Assembly: GCA_964555935.1 (NCBI GenBank) | Contig: CAZKUN010000347.1 | Span: 1-7,934, forward strand | Source of the DNA: CAZKUN01 sp964555935 | GTDB lineage: Bacteria; Armatimonadota; Zipacnadia; Zipacnadales; VGFC01 | Direction: 5' to 3' | DNA: 7,934 bases | In this document: piece after piece, positions 1-7,500 of the stretch | Position numbering within the stretch: the stretch's first letter is position 1 | How the letters are laid out: the number at the start of each line of letters is the position of its first letter | The notes under the pieces: model-generated | The model's database searches: none | What the model was told of the DNA's origin: nothing | Seen by the model: only the letters and a program-made list of their open reading frames with translations | Position numbers and translations under genes: made by a program

Positions 1-2
1 AG

Positions 3-56
3 TTTCTTGGCACCTCTACCGAAAACCTCCCTGCTCATATGGGCAATGCGGGATAA
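3..56 (+). pseudogene. Out-of-frame remnant of GH127 gene just upstream of the conserved NMLKL segment
   Basis: In frame 3 the bases from 3 to 53 read FLGTSTENLPAHMGNAG and then hit TAA at 54-56. This resembles the GH127/DUF1680 stretch (roughly ENL...LGN) that normally runs directly into an ETC(C/N)xYNMLKL motif. The NMLKL part is present, but in frame 1 from position 55. Joining the two frames needs a number of missing bases equal to 2 modulo 3. A loss of 20 nt would restore seven residues, the size expected for AETCCxY. I therefore read this as the continuation of the same gene across a small deletion or an assembly error. The family comparison is from memory, not from an alignment. Confidence 0.55.
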
Positions 57-1371
57 CATGCTGAAGCTGACGAAGCGCGTCTTCACATGGCGGCCGACGT
101 CGACGATCGCCGACTACTACGAGCGCGCGCTGTACAATCACATCCTGTCCTCGCAGAATCCGGATGACGGGATGGTTTGTTACTACCTCACGTTGAAGCC
201 CGGCGCGCACAAGGTCTACTCGACGCCTTTCGACTCGTTCTGGTGCTGCGTGGGGACGGGAATCGAGAACCACGCGCGCTACGGCGAGGCGATCTACTTC
301 CACGATGATGACAGCATCTTCGTGAACTTGTTCATTGCCTCCGAACTCCGCTGGGCAGAGAAGGGCTTCGGACTGCAGCAACTCACCGACTACCCGGAAT
401 CCGACACGGCGCGTTTCACGATTCGGTGCGAGGAGCCGGTGGTGCTGACGCTGCGATTCCGGCGGCCTTACTGGGCAGAGCGTGGAGTGGAGATATTGGT
501 CAACGGGCAGGCTGAATCGGCGGCGCCGGATGCCGACGGCTACGTTGCGATTCGGCGCGCGTGGCGGTCCGGCGATCGGGTCGAGGTGACCATGCCGATG
601 TCACTGCGGCTGGAGCCCATGCCCGACGACCCCAACCGGGTCGCGATGATGTATGGGCCGCTGGTGCTGGCGGGCGAGCTTGGCCCGGAGGATGATCCGC
701 TGGCGAGGGATCATGATTACGTTCCGGTCCTGATCACTGGGGGCGAGCCCATCGGTGAATGGCTCAGGCCTGTTGCCGGAGGGACCAACGCGTTCCGCAC
801 GGCCGATGTTGGCCGCCCGCGCGATGTGACGCTGACGCCGTTCTACCGGTTGCATGGGAAGCGGTACTCGGTCTATTGGGACATCTTCACGCCGGAGCAA
901 TGGACAGCCAAACAGGAAGCGTATCGCGCCGAGCAAGAGCGACTGGCGAGGCTCGAGGTGATCACGGTCGACTACTGCCAGCCGGGCGAGATGCAGCCGG
1001 AGCGCGACCACAACATGCAGGGCGAGAACACGCGAAACGGGGAGCACCTTGACCGCAAGTGGCGCGATGCCGCCGAGGGCTGGTTCAGCTACGACATGAA
1101 GGTCCTGCCTGGCGAACCGATGACGCTGGTCTGCACGTACTGGGGGAGCGAAGGCGGAGCGCGGACCTTCGACATCCTCGTTGATGGTGAGGTCATTGCC
1201 ACGAGGTCCCTGGGCATGGACAAGCCCGGCGAGTTCTTCGACGAGAGTCACGAGTTGCCCGAGGAACTGACGCGAGGGAAGGACAAGGTGACTGTGCGTT
1301 TTGAGAGCCATCCAGGCAATATGGCGGGCGGGAGTTTTGGATTGAGGGTGGTTCGCACGGGGGGGCGGTAA
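7..1371 (+). CDS. GH127 (DUF1680) beta-L-arabinofuranosidase-like protein, C-terminal part, probably frameshifted
   Basis: GH127 enzymes remove beta-L-arabinofuranosyl residues from plant glycoconjugates, using a cysteine nucleophile in a zinc site. Clear family landmarks in this frame are NMLKLTKRVF (residues 17-26), YYERALYNHILSSQ (37-50), YSTPFDSFWCCVGTG (71-85, with the paired cysteines C80 and C81 that match the nucleophile and a zinc ligand) and the beta-rich part ending MMYGPLVLAGELG (214-226). Residues about 318-450 (DHNMQGENT, YDMKVLPGEPMTLVCTYWG, HPGNMAGGSFG) match the DUF6805-type tail seen in many environmental members. The usual ETC(C) motif just before NMLKL, which supplies the other zinc ligands, is absent; the first 16 residues of this frame look non-native. 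The TTG at 7 is only a nominal start, since the true start lies upstream of the window. Downstream restarts would be ATG 46 or ATG 58. Family is confident; activity is doubtful. The GT39-like gene follows after 3 bp. Confidence 0.88.
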   Translation: MAPLPKTSLLIWAMRDNMLKLTKRVFTWRPTSTIADYYERALYNHILSSQNPDDGMVCYYLTLKPGAHKVYSTPFDSFWCCVGTGIENHARYGEAIYFHDDDSIFVNLFIASELRWAEKGFGLQQLTDYPESDTARFTIRCEEPVVLTLRFRRPYWAERGVEILVNGQAESAAPDADGYVAIRRAWRSGDRVEVTMPMSLRLEPMPDDPNRVAMMYGPLVLAGELGPEDDPLARDHDYVPVLITGGEPIGEWLRPVAGGTNAFRTADVGRPRDVTLTPFYRLHGKRYSVYWDIFTPEQWTAKQEAYRAEQERLARLEVITVDYCQPGEMQPERDHNMQGENTRNGEHLDRKWRDAAEGWFSYDMKVLPGEPMTLVCTYWGSEGGARTFDILVDGEVIATRSLGMDKPGEFFDESHELPEELTRGKDKVTVRFESHPGNMAGGSFGLRVVRTGGR

Positions 1372-1374
1372 CGC

Positions 1375-2766
1375 GTGTCATTCCGTGGTGTCTTGGTCGT
1401 GACGTCTCTGGTCCTGGTGGCTGCGATGGCGGCCGCCTACATTGGCGCGCCCGTCGAGAGCGCGCACGGGGCGTGGGATTACGTGTTTGCCGCCCTCGCC
1501 ATCTCCTTGCTGATGGTTGTAGCCATAGCGCCCGAGCCGAAGTGCCGCGCGTGGTGGAAGCGTGGAGTTGAGGCAGTGGACGCAGCGCTGGGGCGCGTTC
1601 CCAAGTGGCCGATAGCCGTCGGCCTGTTCGCTCTCGCCGCGCGCACCGTGTTTCTTGCCTGTGTCCCGCCGGGAGCGCCGGCTTCTGATGCTGCCACATA
1701 CGACACGCTCGCTCGCGGGATCATCGATGGCGCTGGGTACTTCTATCGTGGAGCCTGGGCTCTCTATGCCCCGGGCTACTCCCTGTTCATCGCCGGCGTC
1801 TATACGATCTTGGGCGACGGCCTGTGGGTAGTACCTTGCCTGCAGCTTGCGCTCGGCGCCGTCACTTGCTCGTTGTTGTACATCATCGCGCGGCCCGCGG
1901 GAGAAATCCCCGCGCGAGTGGCGAGCATCCTCCTCGCGCTGTCGCCAGGGCATATCCTCTACACGAACACGCTCCGGTTTGAGACGCTGTCGACGTTTCT
2001 CACGCTCGTCGCCGTGTGGGTCTGCCTCCGCTGGGTGCGTCGCCCGGCGTGGTGGGTGGCCCTCGTCCTCGGTCTTGTGACGGGCGCATCGATCCTAGTC
2101 CGAGTCCCGACCGTATTCCTGGTGCCGGCTTTCGTGGTATTGGCCTGGTCGCCGGAGGACGGTGAGCGCTGGCGGAAACTGGGCGGACTGGTTGGCCCGG
2201 TGGTCCTCGGTGTGGTCGTGGTGATAGCGCCGTGGACGATCCGCAACTACGTCGTGCTGGGGCGGTTCGTACCGATCTCGATTGACTTCGCCCACAACTT
2301 CCATCTGGGGAACGACGTCGCGCACAACGGGGATTGGTACCCCGAGTATCCGTGGTACTACGATCAGATGCCCGAGCTTGAGGCGGCCGGCGAGTACGCG
2401 CGGCTTGCTCGGGAGAACGCACGCGCCGCCCCGCTCGGAACGGCATGGCTGATGCTGAGAAAGCTGGTGCGGATGGTGGAGCCGTTCGGCACGGAGAGAC
2501 GCGGCCGAATCGAGCACGTGATGATACTCTACAACCTGGTCTTGCTGACGTTGGTGACGATCGGCATGGCCCGGAATGGGGCGTTTCGCCAGCCGCTGAA
2601 TCGAGCCGTGCTCGTGTATGGGGCGCTTTGGTTGCTGTCGTTTGCGTTGATCATCGCGCAGCCGCGATACCGCGTGCCTGCACTGCCGTTCGCGTGCGTC
2701 TTGGCTGGGGCTGCGCTGGCAACCGTCGATGGGACGGACGGCACGTTGGCTGGTGATGAGGGTTAG
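1375..2766 (+). CDS. Polytopic membrane glycosyltransferase, ArnT/PMT (GT39/GT83-like) family
   Basis: Proteins of this fold use a polyprenyl-phosphate sugar and transfer the sugar on the outer face of the cytoplasmic membrane. The 463-residue product has about ten to twelve hydrophobic segments (for example 6-25, 34-53, 80-97, 152-172, 225-258, 272-287, 378-398, 410-428, 434-450). Family signatures are an acidic first-loop motif SDAATYDTLARGI (D105), followed by APGYSLFIAGVYTILG (132-147), APWTIRNYVVLGRFVPIS (285-302) and QPRYRVPALPF (429-439). The loop at 305-345 is rich in Tyr, Trp and Asp and probably faces outside. The GTG start at 1375 lies 3 bp after the GH127 stop, so the two are likely co-transcribed. 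The ribosome site is unclear, because the upstream region is a run of seven G followed by CGGTAACGC. The sugar donor and acceptor cannot be read from the sequence. The length is slightly short for the family, but both ends look complete. Confidence 0.82.
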   Translation: MSFRGVLVVTSLVLVAAMAAAYIGAPVESAHGAWDYVFAALAISLLMVVAIAPEPKCRAWWKRGVEAVDAALGRVPKWPIAVGLFALAARTVFLACVPPGAPASDAATYDTLARGIIDGAGYFYRGAWALYAPGYSLFIAGVYTILGDGLWVVPCLQLALGAVTCSLLYIIARPAGEIPARVASILLALSPGHILYTNTLRFETLSTFLTLVAVWVCLRWVRRPAWWVALVLGLVTGASILVRVPTVFLVPAFVVLAWSPEDGERWRKLGGLVGPVVLGVVVVIAPWTIRNYVVLGRFVPISIDFAHNFHLGNDVAHNGDWYPEYPWYYDQMPELEAAGEYARLARENARAAPLGTAWLMLRKLVRMVEPFGTERRGRIEHVMILYNLVLLTLVTIGMARNGAFRQPLNRAVLVYGALWLLSFALIIAQPRYRVPALPFACVLAGAALATVDGTDGTLAGDEG

Positions 2767-2774
2767 GAGTTCTA

Positions 2775-2822
2775 GTGTCAGACACCCGTTTTGCCGCCGT
2801 CTGCAAAACGGGTGTCTGACAC
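2775..2822. repeat. Perfect 20-bp inverted repeat with 8-nt loop (REP-like hairpin or terminator)
   Basis: The left arm GTGTCAGACACCCGTTTTGC (2775-2794) and the right arm (2803-2822) are exact reverse complements around the loop CGCCGTCT. Each arm also contains its own small palindrome, GTGTC-N-GACAC. The hairpin starts 9 bp after the stop codon of the membrane glycosyltransferase and could end its transcript, but no T-tract follows on either side. Palindromes built on GTGTCNGACAC are common as dispersed repeats in environmental bacterial genomes, sometimes linked to REP-associated transposases. That parallel is from memory. Confidence 0.8.
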
Positions 2823-2922
2823 GTGCGGGCGGAACTGGTGCGATGATGAGGGACGGCGTCGGGTTGGGAAGCTAATTACTATCAAAAAACAATAAGAGCG
2901 TTGGCCCCGTTTGATAGCGCCG
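2823..2922. other. Short spacer without a recognisable gene
   Basis: Between the hairpin and the left end of the IS I see no convincing coding frame or RNA. The stretch becomes AT-rich around 2872-2893, unlike its surroundings. It contains an 8-bp inverted repeat, CTATCAAA (2879-2886) and TTTGATAG (2910-2917), separated by 23 nt. This could be chance, a footprint of an older mobile element, or a remnant of the sequence that the IS entered. Confidence 0.4.
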
Positions 2923-2951
2923 CTGTCCCTCCGACTTAATGCGTCCGGGCC
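2923..2951 (+). repeat. Left terminal inverted repeat of the IS
   Basis: This starts CTGTCCCTCCGA and matches the reverse complement of 4242-4270 at about 22 of 29 positions, including the outermost 12 without mismatch. It lies beyond the 3' end of the transposase gene. Confidence 0.75.
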
Positions 2952-3076
2952 GGTCTGGGCAGATCTCGATCGCCCGGAGCACATCCGTCATGGCACAACG
3001 TTCGTCGGCGCGCGCAACAATGCCTCGCCGGAACTGGGCGCGCCGCCGTGTTGTCTTGGCTGGGTATCGATCGCGA

Positions 3077-4189
3077 TCAGGCGGCAACTCGGATATACTT
3101 GTGGTGGAGTCCTCCGATGATGCGAACGCCAACGAGTTTGGTTGGGCCGTCGATATCGGGTGGCGTCTCGCCGGGGATCGGGGTATCGCCACCCAAGCCT
3201 TGGTGTGGTCGAGCGAATTGGTGGTATTCCTCGATGAACTCCCTCAGCAGTCGATCCAGGTGCGCTTCGCTCAGCACGATCACGTGGTTGAGCAGCTCGC
3301 GCCTGAGCGTGCCGATGAAGCGCTCAATGTATGGAGTCTGCCGAGGGCTGCGGATGGCGGTCCGCACTTCCTGGGTACCACAGCTCCTCAGGAACAGCGC
3401 AGCCCCGTGACCGTAGATCCCATCACTGTCGTGGAAGAGGTATCTGGGCTGCTCTCCGAATGGCATCGCGTTCCTGAGGTGCTGGATCACCCACGCCATG
3501 CTCGGGTTCTGCGTGGTGGCAAGGTGAACCACTCGCCTGCGACCGTGCTCGAAGACCAAGAAGACGTAGACCGTGGCGAAGTTGATCGTGGTGACGGTGA
3601 AGAATTCGATCGCCCACGAGACATCCAGATGATTGCGTAGGAACGGGAGCCAAGTCGTCGACGGTTCTCGCGGCTTCCTTCGCTCCACCATATACTTGCT
3701 GACCATGTCATCGCAGATCGGGGGATAGCCCAGAAGCAGTAGCGTGTCGCGGATCCGCTCTGCCGACCACAGCGGGTTCTCCCGACTCAGCTTGCGGATC
3801 AGGGCCTGCATCTCCTGACTCAACGAAGGCCGTCCGCGCTTCCGAGATTTCCAATGCCACCACAGCCGGTAGCCCTCATCGTGCCACCGCTTCACCGTGG
3901 CTGGCTTCATCAGTTGGGCGAGGTCCTCCCAGCCATCCAGGAACCGAGAGAGGATGACCCATAGGGCTCTGGACGCCGGGGTGAAGCGAGGCTTCGGCTC
4001 CTGCTTCCGCTCCATCCGGTCGACGCGGTTAGCCAACTGACCACGCAAGGCGACGACCGTCGCCGCTGCCTTGGCTCTGGGCGACAGGAACACGCGGACG
4101 AACAACGCGGCATGGGATGATAGCTGACCGATGAAACGGACGAGTTCGGCGAGGTCTCGGTAGACGATCTTCAGGGGTGGCATGGTCAC
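3077..4189 (-). CDS. IS481/IS3-like DDE transposase (integrase catalytic core), first Asp replaced by Glu
   Basis: The 370-residue product would cut and join the ends of the surrounding IS. Residues about 60-180 contain a helix-turn-helix-like region (ALWVILSRFLDGWEDLAQLMKPATVKRWH) and a basic RKRGRPSLS linker. Residues 190-345 form the rve RNase-H fold: SWAIEFFTVTTINF (191-204), VVHLATTQNPSMAWVIQ (220-236), YLFHDSDGIYG (250-260) and TPYIERFIGTLRREL (285-299), then EEYHQFARPHQGLGG. D256 and E289 are the likely second and third catalytic acids. The first is normally Asp (DFFTV), but here it is Glu (E195), so activity may be reduced or lost. The C-terminal VRIIGGLHHKYIRVAA is a usual family ending, so the protein looks full length. 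The GTG at 4189 opens the frame; ATG at 4183 is two codons in and is equally likely. No clear ribosome site is visible. Confidence 0.9.
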   Translation of the reverse strand: MTMPPLKIVYRDLAELVRFIGQLSSHAALFVRVFLSPRAKAAATVVALRGQLANRVDRMERKQEPKPRFTPASRALWVILSRFLDGWEDLAQLMKPATVKRWHDEGYRLWWHWKSRKRGRPSLSQEMQALIRKLSRENPLWSAERIRDTLLLLGYPPICDDMVSKYMVERRKPREPSTTWLPFLRNHLDVSWAIEFFTVTTINFATVYVFLVFEHGRRRVVHLATTQNPSMAWVIQHLRNAMPFGEQPRYLFHDSDGIYGHGAALFLRSCGTQEVRTAIRSPRQTPYIERFIGTLRRELLNHVIVLSEAHLDRLLREFIEEYHQFARPHQGLGGDTPIPGETPPDIDGPTKLVGVRIIGGLHHKYIRVAA

Positions 4190-4241
4190 GAGCGGGCGTT
4201 TCTCATGTCAGCTGCCCGCATCCTGCAAAGCCCCGAATTTA

Positions 4242-4270
4242 GGCGCGGATGGACTTTTTCGGAGGGACAG
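4242..4270 (-). repeat. Right terminal inverted repeat of the IS
   Basis: This ends TCGGAGGGACAG at 4259-4270, the reverse complement of the left tip. With the next bases it forms a small palindrome, GGGACA-G-TGTCCC (4264-4276), across the junction, which blurs the exact end by a base or two. Confidence 0.75.
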
Positions 4271-4271
4271 T

Positions 4272-4457
4272 GTCCCCGACGTGCCGATCGAGACCATCGA
4301 GGCTATCTGCCCGGCCATGGAGAAGTACCGGGCATACTACGCGTGACCCATGAACGACGCGAGTAGCAACAACGAGCGAGACGAACTCAACGCCCTGACC
4401 GAGAAGGCGCCAACGGGCAACGGCATTGCGCGGCGCGATGGTGACGGCGGTCAGTAG
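4272..4457 (+). pseudogene. Unidentified gene tail split by an in-frame TGA, next to the IS
   Basis: A single frame runs from the IS edge at 4272 to TAG at 4455-4457 and is broken only by TGA at 4344-4346. The part before TGA reads VPDVPIETIEAICPAMEKYRAYYA, which looks like the C-terminal helix of a real protein and may end there. The part after reads PMNDASSNNERDELNALTEK and onward, and could be a separate 35-codon ORF from ATG 4350. No matching upstream half is visible on the far side of the IS, so the rest of the gene was probably deleted. I do not recognise the family. The last codons lie inside the duplicated leader repeat. Confidence 0.35.
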
Positions 4458-4587
4458 CCCATAGTAGGGGTGGTGCCGGGAATGTGGCGACTGTTTGCTG
4501 TGTGTCTGGTCGGATCGACTGCTTCGGCTCAGGGCGTGGATCAACTTCATGGAGCGCGCGAGGCCAGGCCCGCGGTTGTGAACCCGG
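4424..4587 (+). repeat. Direct repeat copy 1: leader plus signal-peptide cassette
   Basis: This 164-bp segment aligns without gaps to 7732-7895 with 11 mismatches counted by hand (about 93%). It covers 58 bp of 5' leader, the ATG, the signal peptide and the first mature residues up to the Asn-Pro pair of the GH2 gene. Over the 39 bases after it, identity falls to about 56%. Confidence 0.92.
4463..4470 (+). promoter_or_regulatory. Probable ribosome binding site of the GH2 gene (AGTAGGGG)
   Basis: AGTAGGGG lies 11 nt before ATG 4482. It is kept almost unchanged (AGTAGGGA) in the second leader copy at 7771-7778. The spacing is a little long for ATG 4482 and too short for the GTG codons at 4470 and 4473, which favours the ATG. 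No promoter hexamers could be recognised. Confidence 0.35.
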
Positions 4588-7500
4588 TGGCGCGGTGGGC
4601 TGGGCAGGAGTGGGTGAGCCTGGACGGTGAGTGGGAGATCGCGATGGACCCGGGCTTGGCGGGGATCGCGGATGGCTGGGCGGATCCGGCAAACGCGCTC
4701 CCCGAGGCGACGACCGCAACCGTACCGGGATGCTGGGCTGCTGACGGTCTCGGCGGCGAGGGTCCGAGTCTTCTCACCACGCCGGAGCAGCTTCCCACGC
4801 GCCTGCGCGGCAGCTACGTCGGCCCTGCATGGTACCGGAAGAGCGTGCGCGTGCCGGCCGGTTGGCGGGGCAAGCGCGTCTGGCTGAAGATCGGTGGGGT
4901 GAACTCGCAAGGGTGGTTCTTCGCGAACGGGGAGTTCCTCGGACACATTCACAGCTACTGCGGGGCGTGCAAATTCGAGATCACCGATCTGGTCGAGCCG
5001 GGGAAGCCGCTGATGATTGCGGCGCTCGTGCGCAACGATGTGCCCTCCAGGAAGGGCTTATCGAACTGGCTGCACCGGTTCGGCGGGCTCTACCGGTCGG
5101 TGGAGCTTGAGGCGACGCCGGCGGTGTACATCGACGATGTCTACGCGGTCCCCGAGTTCGACCGGCGGTCGGTCTCGCTGCGCGTGAGCGTCGACGGAAC
5201 GACGGATGGGGCTGTTCTCAGGGCGAATATCCGCACGACCGACGGCGAGCGGGCCGGCGAAGCGCTTGTGGATGCGGAGGCGGAGCATGAGTTGACTGTG
5301 CGACTTCGACCGTTCCGGCCATGGTCGCCGACCACGCCATCGCTCTACATCGCGGACGTGACGCTCGAGCAAGATGGGCGCGTGATCCACGGCTGGTCCG
5401 AACGCTTTGGGGTGAGGAAGTGGGAGGTGCGGGGAACGGATCTCACCCTCAACAACGAGCGCTTTCTTGTGCGCGGCTTCGGCGATGACTACATCTACCC
5501 TGTGACGCTGTCCTCGTCGGCCTCGCATGAGGCGCATCGGAAGCACCTGAGCGTGGCGCGGGAGTTTGGGTTCAACTACGTGCGGCACCACACGCACTGT
5601 GAGAACCCCGAGTTTTTCGAGGCCGCCGATGAGCTGGGGATCATGGTCCAGCCGGAGCTGCCGTACTATGGGCCGCATGCGTCGGGAGGCCCGGATGTGT
5701 CCATGCCCGAGGCCGACCTTCGGGAGCTGTACGAGCACTACCGGCGGTATACTTCATTCTCCACGTATTGCACTGGAAACGAGGGGCATATCGGGTCGCC
5801 GCTGGATGCAGAGCTATACCAGCTGGCGAAGGCGCTTGACCCGACGCGGTTGATGCTGCACCAGGACGGCGGGCACTCCTCGCCGGAGAACTCAGACTAC
5901 GCTGTGCCCTTCGGCGACCTGCGTTTGCACCACCGTGGCCAGGTAGACACGTCGCGCCCGGCGGTGCTGCACGAGTACCAGAACCTGGCGACGCCGATCG
6001 ATCCGTACCTGGCGAAGCGATACTCGGGAGCCGTCGTCGCGCCGCGGCCGATGGAGAGCTATCTGGCGGATCTGGAGCAGAGCGGCTTGTCGCGGGAGTG
6101 GGGCGACGCATGTCTGCAAGCGGGCAAAGAGCTTCAGAAGCAGTGGCAGAAGTGGGGGATCGAGGCGGCGCGGCGCGATGCGCCGCTCGATGGATATATC
6201 TACTGGACGCTGGTTGACGTGGGCAAGCCGTCGGCGCAGGGGCTGTTTGATCCCTTCTGGCAACCGAAGGCGAGTACGCCGGAGTTCTTCATTCGGCACA
6301 ATGGCGAGACGGCCGTGCTGGCAGAGCTGGGCGACGATCCGCCCATTCTGGGCGAGGGCGGGACGTTGAACGTGACATGGATCGTCTCGCACTTCGGCGC
6401 GGAGCCCATCGACGCGCGCTTGCGGTGGAAGCTGGTGGCCAACGGCAAGCCTCTGGCGAAAGGGGAGTCGGGACCACTGCATGTGGCGCCGGGCAGCGTG
6501 GTGGATGCGGGGTCGGATGCGATTGTGATGCCGCGACTCAAGTCAGCGGTCAAGGCGCAACTCACGGCTCAGCTGGCCGGCACGGGTATCCGCAACTCGT
6601 GGGATGTCTGGCTGTTCCCGGAGGTGGCCGAGTCCGAGAACGGCGCGCTGTTCGTCAGGAAGATGACCGTTGAGGCGCTGGACCGATTGGCCGAGGGTGG
6701 AACGGTGGTGGTGACGGACCTGTCCGGATCCGGACCGGGCTACACGCCGGGCTGGTGGGGGATGGGCGCGCAGGCAGGTACGGCCATCGACGCCGGCCAC
6801 CCGCTGTTTGAGCGCTTCCCGGCGGACACGTATATGACGGAGGTCTTCCACAGGTTGCTGGGCCAGTCCGAGCGCCTGGCGGACACGAGCTATAGGGGCG
6901 CGACGCCGCTGATGGTGACGCAGGGAGCGGCTGGGTATCTGGCCCATCTGCTTGAGGCGCGGGCTGGAAACGGGAAGCTGCTGGCGTGCGGTCTGGACCT
7001 CACTGGGGGCACCGTTGAGAGTCGGTACCTAAGGGAAGAGATATGCCGGTATGTTGACTCGCCGGACTTCAGGCCGGCGGGCCAGATCGACCTGGCCGCC
7101 ACCCGCGCCGAATTGGCGGCCCGGGAAGCCTTCAGGGCCGAGGCCAACGGCTGGAGTGAGACGCTCCAGGCCCCGGAACGCGATCTCTACAACTCGCCGT
7201 TCGGGCAGTTTGGGATCGTGCTCTGCCGGGCGACCGATGGCATGCAGGAGACCGCCTGGCGAACGGCTCCCGTTCCCGCCGATGTCGACCAGGACGGCGA
7301 GTTTACGTTTATGTGGCTGGGGCTGACGGGCTGGCGCGACCAGCCGGAGGGCACGTTCACGCTCTGGCTGGGCGACCGGGAGTTGGTAGAGCTTGGGTGG
7401 ACGGGCGAGGACCGCGAATGGTCGAGCGAGGATGGGCTGGTGAGGCTTGCGTTCGAGGTGCAAGAGATCATCGTCAGCGGACAAGACAGCGTTGGCCCGA

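Larger units (their letters stand above)
2923..4270. mobile_element. Insertion sequence of about 1.35 kb with one integrase-type transposase
   Basis: The element is defined by imperfect terminal inverted repeats that flank a single minus-strand rve-type transposase gene. Both ends read CTGTCCCTCCGA when viewed inward. The ends sit 154 bp beyond the transposase stop and 81 bp beyond its start, a normal layout for a simple IS. I could not find a target-site duplication: the bases outside the left end (GATAGCGCCG) and outside the right end (TGTCCCCGAC) do not match. That suggests age, a flanking deletion, or ends misplaced by a few bases. The family is IS481/IS3-like by the catalytic domain; the exact IS name cannot be given. 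Confidence 0.75.

Noticed and set aside
601..1311. 236-codon minus-strand open frame inside the GH127 gene
   Set aside because: The plus strand encodes clear GH127 and DUF6805-like motifs here; the opposite frame has no family signature.
1359..1365. Run of seven G near the end of the GH127 gene as a possible frameshift
   Set aside because: It sits in the last few codons, after the DUF6805-like ending (GGSFGLRVV) has been read in frame, so a slip would hardly change the protein.
2879..2917. 8-bp inverted repeat CTATCAAA/TTTGATAG as an operator or IS end
   Set aside because: Short, with a 23-nt loop and no positional support; the better IS end is the CTGTCCCTCCGA repeat.
3069..3078. GATCGCGATC palindrome at the transposase stop
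   Set aside because: A 10-bp palindrome of this composition is expected by chance and has no other supporting signal.
2939..3640. 233-codon plus-strand open frame across the IS
   Set aside because: It lies antisense to the well-supported transposase and has no recognisable domain; GC-rich DNA readily gives such shadow frames.
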